Positions 1 to 7,560 of a stretch of 43,083 nucleotides of DNA are shown here, in pieces. Origin of the DNA: Halomonas organivorans (GTDB lineage Bacteria; Pseudomonadota; Gammaproteobacteria; Pseudomonadales; Halomonadaceae); the NCBI RefSeq assembly GCF_014192055.1, contig NZ_JACHXM010000030.1, positions 1 through 43,083 of the forward strand, read 5' to 3'. Under the pieces are notes generated by a model. That model searched no databases, was not told the DNA's origin, and saw only the letters and a list, made by a program, of their open reading frames with translations. A program made the translations under genes and the position numbers. Positions within the stretch are counted from its first letter, which is position 1. Every line of letters begins with the position of its first letter.

Positions 1-27
1 CTGGAAGCTGGAAGCTGGAAGCTGGAA
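1..27. repeat. GCTGGAA tandem array, left end of window
   Basis: Just under four tandem copies of the 7-bp unit GCTGGAA, cut off by the window start. The same array occurs at 25335-25420 (about 12 copies) and 42993-43083 (13 copies, cut by the window end). It runs straight into the conserved module at 28-82. Seen directly; function unknown. Confidence 0.95.
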
Positions 28-82
28 GGCAGCATGAACCCCGCCATCATCGGGTCAAGGGTTTTCTTCCAGCTTCAAGCTT
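28..82. repeat. Conserved module of the repeat element, copy 1
   Basis: This 55-bp stretch is nearly identical to 25421-25474. Both read G(G/A)CAGCATGAACCCCGCC, then TCAT, GGGTCAAGGGTTTTCTTC and two inverted partial units (AGCTTC, AGCTT). A short hairpin, ACCC (38-41) with GGGT (52-55), lies inside. The inverted units can pair with the preceding GCTGGAA array, so array plus module can form a larger stem-loop. The last two bases overlap the rlmB stop codon (81-83), so the element reaches into the 3' end of that gene. Confidence 0.85.
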
Positions 83-884
83 ATGACTTCAAGCTTCTTT
101 GCCGTATCGCCTCGAACAGGCCGATGCCGGTGGCCACCGAGACGTTGAGGCTGGAGACGCTGCCGGCCATGGGCAGCTTCACCAGCTGGTCACAGGCCTC
201 GCGGGTCAGCCGCCGCATGCCCTTGCCTTCGGCCCCCATCACCAGGGCGGTGGCGGCGGTAAAGTCCGCATCATACAGGCTCGCCTCGGCCTCGCCGGCG
301 GTGCCAGTGACCCATACGCCGAGTTCCTTGAGCTTGCCGAGAGCGCGTGCCAGGTTGGTCACCTGATAGACCGGCACGCTCTCGGCGGCGCCGCAGGCCA
401 CCTTGCGCACGGTGGCGTTGAGCGGCGCCGACCTGTCCTTGGGCACCAGCACGCCATGGGCCCCCGCGGCATCGGCGCTGCGCAGGCAGGCGCCGAAATT
501 GTGGACGTCGGTGATGCCATCCAGCACCAGCAGCAGCGGCGCCTCGGCGTTCGACCAGCCCTGCAGCCGATGCCAGAGGGAGGCCTCGGCCTCGAAGGCC
601 AACGGCGGGCAGAAGGCCACGACCCCCTGGTGGGCAGCGCCCTGGGCGAGCCGATCCAGGTCGTCGCGGGGGTGCGATATCACCCGGGCGCCCCGCGCAC
701 GCGCCCGCTCCACCAGCTCGGAAAGGCGGCCTGCGGCCTCCCCTTCCTGCAGCCAGAGCTCTCGGGGCGTCTCGCCCCGCGCGAGCAGCGCCTGCACGGC
801 GTGCACCCCGTAGACCGCCTCGAGCCCGCCCGGCACCTTGGGCCCACGGCGCGGCGCCGACCTGGGCTTCTTCTTCATCGACAT
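81..884 (-). CDS. rlmB: 23S rRNA (guanosine-2'-O)-methyltransferase RlmB
   Basis: A 267-residue SPOUT-family methyltransferase that, in E. coli, 2'-O-methylates G2251 in the P-loop of 23S rRNA using SAM. After a basic N-terminus comes the substrate-binding domain beginning VYGVHAVQALL. The three knot motifs follow: NFGACLRSADAAG, LVMGAEGKGMRRL and SSLNVSVATGIGLFEA. The start at 884 has a GGAGAG ribosome site about 6 bases upstream; the frame stays open further upstream, but without homology. It lies 16 bp downstream of rnr on the same strand, the usual rnr-rlmB operon. The last codons (AGC TTG AAG TCA TAA) look like repeat-element sequence, so the C-terminal SLKS was probably shaped by the insertion. 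Confidence 0.96.
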   Translation of the reverse strand: MSMKKKPRSAPRRGPKVPGGLEAVYGVHAVQALLARGETPRELWLQEGEAAGRLSELVERARARGARVISHPRDDLDRLAQGAAHQGVVAFCPPLAFEAEASLWHRLQGWSNAEAPLLLVLDGITDVHNFGACLRSADAAGAHGVLVPKDRSAPLNATVRKVACGAAESVPVYQVTNLARALGKLKELGVWVTGTAGEAEASLYDADFTAATALVMGAEGKGMRRLTREACDQLVKLPMAGSVSSLNVSVATGIGLFEAIRQRSLKS

Positions 885-900
885 GGCGTCTCTCCGAGCA

Positions 901-3279
901 TCAGCGACGACGCGGGCCGCGGCGGCGACGCTTGCGCCCGGACTTGTCGCCCTCGCCAGCCTGGTCGCCGGCGCCGCCCTTCGGCGCCCCCTGGCCACCA
1001 CCACCGCGCGACTTGCGCGGCTTGCGCTGCGGCCGGGGCTTGTCGTCGGCCAGCTCGAAGTCGATCTTGCGATCGTCCAGATCGACGCGAGCCACCTGCA
1101 CAGAGACGCCATCGCCGAGCCGATAGCTCATGCCGCTGCGCTCGCCCTTGAGACGGTGCTTTTCCGGCTCATAGTGGTAGTAGTCGGAAGGCAGCGAGGT
1201 CACGTGCACCAGGCCTTCCACATAGAAGGTATCGAGCCTGACGAAGATGCCGAACTGGGTCACCGAGGCGATGGTGCCGTCATAGGTCTCGCCGAGCTTG
1301 TCGGACATGAACTCGCATTTCAGCCAGCTTTCCACGTCACGGGTGGCATCGTCGGCACGGCGCTCGGTCATCGAGCAGTGTTCGCCCAGTTCGAGCATCT
1401 GCTCGAAGGTGTAGGGGCACCACTTGCTCGGCGGCTCCACCGGCGCCCCGTCGGCACGCAGCACGGTATTGGTCTGGCGCGGGCCGCGAACCACCGAGCG
1501 AATGGCCCGGTGCACGATCAGGTCGGGATAGCGGCGAATCGGCGAGGTGAAGTGCGCATAGGCCGGATAGGCCAGGCCGAAGTGACCCTCGTTCTGGGGC
1601 GAGTAGACCGCCTGGCTCATGGAGCGCAGCATCACCGTCTGGATGATGTCGGCGTCGTCGCGATCGCGGATGGTCTCGGCCAGCGCCTGGTAGTCCTGGG
1701 GCGTCGGCTCGTCGCCGCCGGGCAGCGACAGCCCCAGCTCGTTGAGGAACAGGCGCAGCTTGTCGAGGCGCTCCGGGGAGGGCCGTTCGTGGATGCGATA
1801 CAGCGCCGGCAGGTCGTGCTTGTCGAGGAAGCGCGCGGTGGCCACGTTGGCCGCCAGCATGCACTCCTCGATGATCTTGTGGGCATCGTTGCGCGAGCGC
1901 GGGACGATCTTTTCGATCTTGCGCTCGTCGTTGAAGACGATCGCCGTCTCGGTGGTCTCGAAGTCGATCGCCCCCCGCTCTTCCCGGGCCCCGCGCAGCA
2001 CCTTGTAAAGGGCGTGGAGATTCTTCAGTGAGGGCACCAGTTCGCGATACTCCTTGCGCAGCGCCTCTCCCTGTTCGTCCTCGTCGTCGAGAATCGAAGC
2101 GACCTTGTTGTAGGTCAGCCGCGCATGGGAGCGGAACACCGCCTCGTAGAAGCGATAGCGGCTGATCACGCCCTTCTGGGAGATATTCATCTCGCAGACC
2201 ATGGCCAGCCGGTCGACATCGGGATTGAGCGAGCACAGGCCGTTGGACAGCAGCTCCGGCAGCATGGGCACCACTTGTCCCGGGAAGTAGACCGAGTTGC
2301 CGCGAGTGATCGCTTCCTGATCCAGGGGACTGCCGGAACGCACGTAGTGGGAAACATCGGCGATCGCCACCAGCAGCTTCCAGCTCCCGGACTTGGTTTT
2401 CCAGGCGCAGACGGCATCGTCGAAATCCTTCGCGGACTCGTCGTCGATGGTCACCAGCGGCACATCACGCAGGTCGATGCGGTGCGCCTTGTCCTCCTCG
2501 GCCACTTCGGCAGACATGCCGGCGATCTGATCCTGCACCTCGGGCGGGAACTCGGACGGGATCTCGTAACTGCGGATGGCAATATCGATCTCCATGCCGG
2601 GATCCATTCGCTCCCCCATCACCTCGACGACCTCGCCCACCGGCTGCACTCGGGTCGCCGGCTGCTGGACGATCTTGGCCGAGATCACCTGGCCGTCCTT
2701 GGCCCCGCCGCTGGCGTGGTGGGGGATGATGATCTCCTGGGCAATGCGCGGATTCTCGGGAATCAGCACGCCGAACTCGGGGGTGTTCTCGCGATAGACG
2801 CCGACGATGGTCTGGGTATTGCGGGCCAGCACCTCGACGATAGTGGCCTCGTCACGGCCACGACGATCGCGCCCGCTGACGCGCACCAGCACGTGATCGT
2901 TGTGAAAGACCCGACGCATCTGCCGCGGAGGCAGCACCAGGTCGGGCTTCTTGCCGTCGTCACGCAGCAGAAAGCCGATGCCGTCGCGGTGGCCGAGCAC
3001 CTTGCCCTTGATCAGGTCGAGCTTGTCGATCAAGGCGTAGGCGCCGCGTCGATTGCGCAGCACCTGACCATCGCGCTCCATGGCCGACAGCCGGCGACGC
3101 ACCGCTTCCTGCAGGTCCTCGTCCTCGAGCCCCAGCATCCGGCTCATGGCCTCGTGGGTGATGGGCTTGCCGTGCTCCTCCAGTCGGGCCAACAGGTATT
3201 CGCGGCTGGGCGCGGGCTTGTCGTACTTGTGGGCCTCGCGGCTGGCGTGCGTATCGCCTTCGAGCGTCCAGTGATTCAT
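901..3279 (-). CDS. rnr: Ribonuclease R
   Basis: A 792-residue 3'-5' exoribonuclease of the RNB family, which degrades structured RNA processively in the cytoplasm. Seen in order: an N-terminal winged-helix-like segment (SREYLLARLEEHGKPITHEA), two cold-shock domains, and the RNB catalytic domain with the acidic cluster DDESAKDFDDAVCAW. Further on lie the conserved YAHFTSPIRRYPDLIVHRA segment, an S1 domain (YDGTIASVTQFGIFVRL) and an Arg/Lys/Gly-rich tail typical of RNase R. The ATG at 3279 matches the family N-terminus and has AAGGA upstream; an in-frame extension to 3510 would cover its own promoter and is rejected. It is first in the rnr-rlmB operon. Confidence 0.97.
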   Translation of the reverse strand: MNHWTLEGDTHASREAHKYDKPAPSREYLLARLEEHGKPITHEAMSRMLGLEDEDLQEAVRRRLSAMERDGQVLRNRRGAYALIDKLDLIKGKVLGHRDGIGFLLRDDGKKPDLVLPPRQMRRVFHNDHVLVRVSGRDRRGRDEATIVEVLARNTQTIVGVYRENTPEFGVLIPENPRIAQEIIIPHHASGGAKDGQVISAKIVQQPATRVQPVGEVVEVMGERMDPGMEIDIAIRSYEIPSEFPPEVQDQIAGMSAEVAEEDKAHRIDLRDVPLVTIDDESAKDFDDAVCAWKTKSGSWKLLVAIADVSHYVRSGSPLDQEAITRGNSVYFPGQVVPMLPELLSNGLCSLNPDVDRLAMVCEMNISQKGVISRYRFYEAVFRSHARLTYNKVASILDDEDEQGEALRKEYRELVPSLKNLHALYKVLRGAREERGAIDFETTETAIVFNDERKIEKIVPRSRNDAHKIIEECMLAANVATARFLDKHDLPALYRIHERPSPERLDKLRLFLNELGLSLPGGDEPTPQDYQALAETIRDRDDADIIQTVMLRSMSQAVYSPQNEGHFGLAYPAYAHFTSPIRRYPDLIVHRAIRSVVRGPRQTNTVLRADGAPVEPPSKWCPYTFEQMLELGEHCSMTERRADDATRDVESWLKCEFMSDKLGETYDGTIASVTQFGIFVRLDTFYVEGLVHVTSLPSDYYHYEPEKHRLKGERSGMSYRLGDGVSVQVARVDLDDRKIDFELADDKPRPQRKPRKSRGGGGQGAPKGGAGDQAGEGDKSGRKRRRRGPRRR

Positions 3280-3380
3280 GCGGAGTGCATCCTTGGCAGG
3301 GTCGGGGACGGCATGGGGGAGATGGCGCTCTGGCGCCGCGGGCATGCGGTGATGCGATAGGGATATATTGTCATGGCGGC

Positions 3381-3409
3381 AGTATAGCGTCGTGGCGAGA
3401 CTCACCCAA
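3381..3409 (-). promoter_or_regulatory. Sigma70-type promoter for rnr-rlmB
   Basis: Read on the minus strand: -35 TTGGGT (3409-3404), 17-bp spacer, -10 TATACT (3386-3381). Transcription would start near 3374, about 95 bases before the rnr ATG. It is divergent from the tRNA-Leu promoter. Pattern seen; use inferred. Confidence 0.6.
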
Positions 3410-3473
3410 CCATGATCGGGCGCGCCGAGGGACAATTGCCGCGAAGATTCCCGCCTGGCAGGGTCGCCAGGGG

Positions 3474-3501
3474 TTGCATTTGCGAAGAGATACGGTAATA
3501 T
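3474..3501 (+). promoter_or_regulatory. Promoter of the tRNA-Leu cluster
   Basis: -35 TTGCAT (3474-3479), 16-bp spacer, -10 TAATAT (3496-3501). It ends 11 bases before the first tRNA-Leu, a distance normal for a tRNA promoter. Confidence 0.55.
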
Positions 3502-3512
3502 ACGCGCCACTT

Positions 3513-3599
3513 GCCCAGATGGCGGAATTGGTAGACGCGCTAGCTTCAGGTGCTAGTGTCCTTACGGACGTGGAGGTTCAAGTCCTCTTCTGGGCACCA
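3513..3599 (+). tRNA. tRNA-Leu(CAG), copy 1
   Basis: An 87-nt class II tRNA with encoded CCA. Acceptor stem GCCCAGA/TCTGGGC; anticodon stem CTAGC/GCTAG with loop TTCAGGT, so the anticodon is CAG and it reads CUG. A long variable arm (TGTCCTTACGGACGT) confirms class II. It differs from copies 2 and 3 at the last acceptor pair (A-T instead of G-C). Confidence 0.98.
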
Positions 3600-3665
3600 T
3601 TTGATACACTGACAGTCAGATCGCCAGGTATCACGCTCTTTAAAAGCTCGAATCGATCGTGTTTC

Positions 3666-3752
3666 GCCCAGGTGGCGGAATTGGTAGACGCGCTAGCTTC
3701 AGGTGCTAGTGTCCTTACGGACGTGGAGGTTCAAGTCCTCTCCTGGGCACCA
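3666..3752 (+). tRNA. tRNA-Leu(CAG), copy 2
   Basis: 87 nt with encoded CCA, same anticodon loop TTCAGGT and long variable arm as copy 1. The acceptor stem is GCCCAGG/CCTGGGC. It follows copy 1 after a 66-bp spacer and is probably co-transcribed with it. Confidence 0.98.
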
Positions 3753-3799
3753 TACATCGCATCACGCGATGGCTTGGAACACGACGATATGCATGACGC

Positions 3800-3886
3800 G
3801 CCCAGGTGGCGGAATTGGTAGACGCGCTAGCTTCAGGTGCTAGTGTCCTTACGGACGTGGAGGTTCAAGTCCTCTCCTGGGCACCA
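3800..3886 (+). tRNA. tRNA-Leu(CAG), copy 3
   Basis: 87 nt with encoded CCA, identical to copy 2 across the tRNA body, after a 47-bp spacer. It is the last member of the cluster, followed about 80 bp later by a T-tailed hairpin. Confidence 0.98.
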
Positions 3887-3968
3887 TTTCGCGTTATGCA
3901 GACAAGAGCAGAGCATCGAGGTTTCGTCCTCGCCCCCACATCGTCATATCGTTTCCTATCTCCCCCGG

Positions 3969-3989
3969 CCGCACATCTTGCGGTTTTTT
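3969..3989 (+). terminator. Rho-independent terminator of the tRNA-Leu cluster
   Basis: Hairpin CCGCA-catct-TGCGG followed by six T residues. The stem is only 5 bp but the T-tract and location fit termination after the third tRNA-Leu. Confidence 0.75.
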
Positions 3990-4060
3990 GCGTTTCCGGC
4001 TTATGGAACCCGGCGACACGCTCGGCACCTTGCTGCGCCCCTGGTCACCGCCCACCTCGC

Positions 4061-4927
4061 TCAGTCGAAGCGGCCCGGCAGATTCGCCACCGCCTCGAGC
4101 CCCCAGCCAGTAGCGTCCACCTGCCCTTCCAGGGCGCGCTCGGTGGCATCCGGAAGATTTGGAAAGAAATCCAGCCCGGTCAGCGCCTCGACGCGATCGA
4201 TGCTGACCAAGAAGCGGTCGAGCGGCTCGTCACCGCGAACCTCCTGGGGCATGACGAAGGCCAACGCCTGCGGCCGGTCGCCCGGCACCACCAGGATCTT
4301 GTAGAAGGCCTTCGGAACTTCCACCAGACCGACACGGCTCAGCGCGCCGCGGGTGAAGTCCGCATCGAACACCGGGCCATCGATCACCTGCAAGGCTCCG
4401 AGGCGCGGCACGAAGCGGTCGATCACCACCTCCTCCAGGCGCTGCCAGAGCTGCCGATTCAGCTCCGGGCGCTGGGGCACCATATTGCTCATCAGGAAGG
4501 TATCGCGCTGGGCGGCCGGACCGTACACCCGGGCGATGGCATAGTTGGGCGCCAGGTGGCCGCGATCGTAGCCGCTGCGCAAGTAGCTGTCCGGCGTCAC
4601 CGGCCACAGGGTGCGCCAGTCGCGCCGAAACCCGGGGCGTTCGCCGACATCGACCGCACTATCGGCGCGCAGCACGTAGCTGGCCCACAGCGCACTGACC
4701 CGCACGTCCGACCAACCCACCAGGAAGCCGTCATTGCGAAGCACTCGGTGCAGGCTCAGTGGCGTCAGTCGCTCCCAGGTCGGCACGCCCATCCAACTGA
4801 GTCGTTCGCGCACCTCGCGCTCTTCCATGTACCACAGGCCACTGCCGACCCCGGCGAAGAGCACGGCGATGCCCAGGCGACGAAGCGAACCCCGCCATGA
4901 CGGCAGGCGAAAGAGGCGCTGCAGCAC
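4061..4927 (-). CDS. Membrane-anchored DNA/RNA non-specific endonuclease (NUC1/DRGH family)
   Basis: A 288-residue protein with a basic N-terminus and one hydrophobic segment at about residues 18-34, so it is probably anchored or exported. A beta-beta-alpha-metal nuclease domain follows. The signature SGYDRGHLAPNYA puts the catalytic His at 124; a downstream MSNMVPQRPELNRQLWQ segment carries the expected metal-ligand Asn. Family members cut single- and double-stranded DNA and RNA with Mg2+. The start is GTG at 4927, 10 bp after the stop of the upstream Lrp-domain gene; no ATG precedes the hydrophobic segment. The substrate in this organism is unknown; scavenging or defence are possibilities only. 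Confidence 0.85.
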   Translation of the reverse strand: MLQRLFRLPSWRGSLRRLGIAVLFAGVGSGLWYMEEREVRERLSWMGVPTWERLTPLSLHRVLRNDGFLVGWSDVRVSALWASYVLRADSAVDVGERPGFRRDWRTLWPVTPDSYLRSGYDRGHLAPNYAIARVYGPAAQRDTFLMSNMVPQRPELNRQLWQRLEEVVIDRFVPRLGALQVIDGPVFDADFTRGALSRVGLVEVPKAFYKILVVPGDRPQALAFVMPQEVRGDEPLDRFLVSIDRVEALTGLDFFPNLPDATERALEGQVDATGWGLEAVANLPGRFD

Positions 4928-4936
4928 CGGCGGGCC

Positions 4937-5212
4937 TTACCAGCCCAGCGAGAACATGGTCTCGAGATCGTGGCGGGAATGGACCTGCATGGCGTTGAGG
5001 GTCTCGGTCTCGCGAATTCCCTCGACGTCGTTGAGCCGTCCGGTGACCAGCTCCGCCAAACCCTCGAAATCTCGCGTCCGGGCGATGGCGACCAGGTCAT
5101 AGCGCCCACAGGTGGAAAACACCTCGCTGATGCCCTCCACCTCGGCCAGGCGCTCGGCCACTGACTTGACCTGTCCCTTCTCGGTGTTGATCAGGATCAC
5201 GGCATTCTGCAT
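4937..5212 (-). CDS. Stand-alone Lrp/AsnC ligand-binding (RAM) domain protein
   Basis: A 91-residue protein consisting only of the Lrp/AsnC effector domain: MQNAVILINTEKGQ start, FSTCGRYDLVAIART core and the closing HDLETMF. The DNA-binding helix-turn-helix of full-length Lrp is absent. Such single-domain members form rings and may bind amino acids or modify other Lrp-family proteins; the partner here is unknown. The start at 5212 has a good GGGAGA site. It is 10 bp from the nuclease gene on the same strand, so the two are probably co-transcribed. Confidence 0.85.
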   Translation of the reverse strand: MQNAVILINTEKGQVKSVAERLAEVEGISEVFSTCGRYDLVAIARTRDFEGLAELVTGRLNDVEGIRETETLNAMQVHSRHDLETMFSLGW

Positions 5213-5601
5213 GGGCTGTCTCCCTTTGGCTCCGTCAGGCATCTCGCTCGGCGGGGCTCCGCCTTCACTGCGCCGAGTATAACAGCGTCCTCGCCGAGGC
5301 AGCACCTTCGGCGAACGATGCGGTGACTTACCGCACCGGCTCGTCCCACCCCAGCAGCTTGGCTATCATGAACGTGCAACCCCGACGGCGAAACGCCTGT
5401 CGAACGACACGAGAGCCGGAACACCGGCCATGATCGTCGCCCGCCAAAGTGTATACACTTCGCCCTGGATAATTGTATACACTATGACTAGGCTAGGAAG
5501 AGGAGGACACACCTCCCGGCACGACGACAATATCGGCACTGCTTGCCTGAACGAGCCAGTGCCACACCGTGAAGCACCAAGCAGATCAATGAGGAGCCAA
5601 C
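5213..5601. other. Intergenic region between Lrp-domain and HiPIP genes
   Basis: A 389-bp divergent region without a supported gene. It holds a hairpin TGCGGT-gactt-ACCGCA (5319-5335), a TATCAT hexamer near 5366 that could be a -10 without an obvious -35, and the two TGTATACA palindromes listed separately. Short open frames here lack ribosome sites and homology. Confidence 0.7.
5447..5481. promoter_or_regulatory. Paired TGTATACA palindromes upstream of HiPIP
   Basis: A perfect 14-bp palindrome AAGTGTATACACTT (5447-5460) is followed by a second TGTATACA core (5474-5481) inside ATTGTATACACT. The cores are 24 bp apart, roughly two helical turns. A third copy overlaps the start of the hydrolase gene at 14609-14616. 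They look like operator sites for a dimeric repressor; no regulator gene for them is recognised in the window. Confidence 0.5.
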
Positions 5602-5916
5602 ATGGCCAACCATAGCCGCCGCGACTTCATACGCCATAGCCTGCTGGGCCTCGCCGCCCTGCCGCTGGGTGCCGGCATCCTGTCCAAGACAGCCTTCGCC
5701 CAGGAGCTGCCCCTTCTGGACCCCGAAAGCGATCAGGCCAAGGCCCTGAACTACGTCGAGGTTGCCGGCGACGCCAGCGACAACCCGGCCTATGCGGAGG
5801 GCGAACACTGCGCCAACTGCATGTTCTACCAGGCCGATACCCAGGGCTGTCAACTGTTCCCGCAGAACAGCGTCAAGCCCGAAGGGTGGTGCCAATCCTG
5901 GACCGCGAAGGCCTGA
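5602..5916 (+). CDS. High-potential iron-sulfur protein (HiPIP), Tat-exported
   Basis: A 104-residue periplasmic electron carrier holding one 4Fe-4S cluster. A twin-arginine signal (SRRDFIRHSLLG, hydrophobic run, AFA cleavage near residue 33) targets it to the Tat system in folded form. The four cluster cysteines are C70, C73, C83 and C97, spaced C-x2-C-x9-C-x13-C as in HiPIPs. AGGAG precedes the ATG by 5 bases. HiPIPs pass electrons between bc1 complexes and terminal oxidases or reaction centres; the cbb3 oxidase in this window is a plausible but unproven acceptor. The promoter region carries two TGTATACA palindromes. Confidence 0.93.
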   Translation: MANHSRRDFIRHSLLGLAALPLGAGILSKTAFAQELPLLDPESDQAKALNYVEVAGDASDNPAYAEGEHCANCMFYQADTQGCQLFPQNSVKPEGWCQSWTAKA

Positions 5917-5938
5917 TAACGCCCTGCGCCACACAAAC

Positions 5939-5962
5939 GGCCCGCGCCTTTCGGCGCGGGCC
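5939..5962. terminator. Strong hairpin between convergent HiPIP and spoVR
   Basis: Perfect 10-bp stem GGCCCGCGCC / GGCGCGGGCC with a TTTC loop, lying between two genes that converge. No T-tract on either side, so it may work as a bidirectional transcript end or 3' protector. Confidence 0.65.
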
Positions 5963-5982
5963 GCTTCGTATCGAGCCCCGCC

Positions 5983-7536
5983 CTACTCTTCCTTCTGCTC
6001 ATCCTCCGGCAGCGGCCAGTGGTAGCGACGCACGATCTCGTCGCCCTCCAGGGAATCGAGCTTGACCGGGAACCCCCATAGCTGGTGAAGGTGGCGCATC
6101 ACCGGATAGACGCTGCGCGCCAGCGGGCGACGACTATCCTGCACATGGCGCAGGGTCAGCGAACGATCGCCGCGAATATCCGCCGAGTAGATCTGTATAT
6201 TGGGCTCACGCACGGAAAGCGCGTACTGCGTCGCCAGCCCGTCTCGGATCCGCTGGTAGCCGCGCTCGTCGTGAATCGCGGCCACCTCGAGCATTTCGTC
6301 CTGGTCGTCGTCGAGCACCATGAACAGCTTGAGATCCCGGATCACCTTGGGTGACAGATACTGCTGGATGAAGGACTCATCCTTGAAGTTGCGCATGGCG
6401 AAGTGCAGCGTTTCCAGCCAGTCACTGCCGGCGGTGTCCGGGAACCAGCGGCGATCCTCCTCGGTGGGGTGTTCGCAGATCCGCCGCAGGTCGGTGAACA
6501 TGGCGAAGCCCAGGGCATAGGGGTTGATGCCGCCGAAGTGGGGGCTGTCGAAGGGCGGCTGCTGGACCACCGAGGTGTGGGACTGCAGGAACTCCAGGAT
6601 CAACCCCTCGTCCACCAGGCCGTCGTCGTACAAGCGATTCATCAGGGTATAGTGCCAGAAGGTCGCCCAGCCCTCGTTCATCACCTGGGTCTGGCGCTGG
6701 GGATAGAAGTACTGGGCGAGCTTGCGCACGATGCGCACCACTTCGCGCTGCCAGGGCGCCAGCAGCGGGGCATTCTTCTCGATGAAGTAGAGCAGGTTCT
6801 CCTGGGGCTCGGGAGGATAGCGCCCCCCGGCATGCAGGCCCAGCGGGTCTTCCTCATCCGGGAAGTTCTCGCTGCCGTCTTCCCGGGGCCGCCCGGGGAT
6901 GGTCCGCCACAGGGTGTTGACCTGGGCCTGCAGGTAAGCTTCACGCTCCTTCTGCCGTCGCGATTCCTCCTCGGCGGACACCGGCGAAGGGCGCTTGTAG
7001 CGGTCGACCCCGTAGTTCTGCAGGGCGTGGCAGGCGTCGAGCAACTGCTCGACGGCGGTGACGCCATGACGCTCCTCGCATTCGGCGATGTAGCGTCGAG
7101 CGAACAGCAGGTAGTCAACGATGGAGCCGGCATCGGTCCAGGTACGGAACAGGTAGTTGCCCTTGAAGAAGGAGTTGTGACCGTAGCAGGCGTGGGCCAT
7201 GACCAGCACCTGCATCATCAGGGTGTTCTCCTCCATCAGGTAGGCAATACACGGATCGGAGTTGATGACCAGTTCGTAGGCGAGCCCCATCTGGCCGCGC
7301 CGATAGGCCTGCTCCACGGCCAGGAACTGCTTGCCGAATGACCAGTGATGATAGCCCACCGGCATGCCCACGCTGGCGTAGGCATCCATCATCTGCTCGG
7401 TGGTAATGATCTCGATCTGGTTGGGGTAGGTATCCAGTCGATACTCGTCGGCCAGACGCGCAATCTCGGTTTCGAATTCCTCGAGGATCTCGAAGTTCCA
7501 GTCGGAGCCGCTGGCAATGGGCTTGCGATCGGTCAT
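5983..7536 (-). CDS. spoVR: SpoVR/YcgB family protein
   Basis: A 517-residue SpoVR family protein, close to the length of E. coli YcgB. Family hallmarks include the histidine-rich stretches GMPVGYHHWSFGK, MAHACYGHNSFFKGN and NEGWATFWHYTLMNRL, and the GGINPYALGFAMF segment. Biochemical activity is unknown; in enterics it acts with PrkA (YeaG) and YeaH in stationary-phase and starvation responses. The start at 7536 has a perfect AGGAGG site. It is last in the prkA-yeaH-spoVR operon, 24 bp after yeaH. Confidence 0.95.
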   Translation of the reverse strand: MTDRKPIASGSDWNFEILEEFETEIARLADEYRLDTYPNQIEIITTEQMMDAYASVGMPVGYHHWSFGKQFLAVEQAYRRGQMGLAYELVINSDPCIAYLMEENTLMMQVLVMAHACYGHNSFFKGNYLFRTWTDAGSIVDYLLFARRYIAECEERHGVTAVEQLLDACHALQNYGVDRYKRPSPVSAEEESRRQKEREAYLQAQVNTLWRTIPGRPREDGSENFPDEEDPLGLHAGGRYPPEPQENLLYFIEKNAPLLAPWQREVVRIVRKLAQYFYPQRQTQVMNEGWATFWHYTLMNRLYDDGLVDEGLILEFLQSHTSVVQQPPFDSPHFGGINPYALGFAMFTDLRRICEHPTEEDRRWFPDTAGSDWLETLHFAMRNFKDESFIQQYLSPKVIRDLKLFMVLDDDQDEMLEVAAIHDERGYQRIRDGLATQYALSVREPNIQIYSADIRGDRSLTLRHVQDSRRPLARSVYPVMRHLHQLWGFPVKLDSLEGDEIVRRYHWPLPEDEQKEE

Positions 7537-7560
7537 GCTGCCTCCTTGGCCTCGCCTCAC

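Noticed and set aside
3285..3821. 178-codon plus-strand frame
   Set aside because: It runs through two tRNA-Leu genes and into a third; the repeated peptide in it comes from the tRNA copies.
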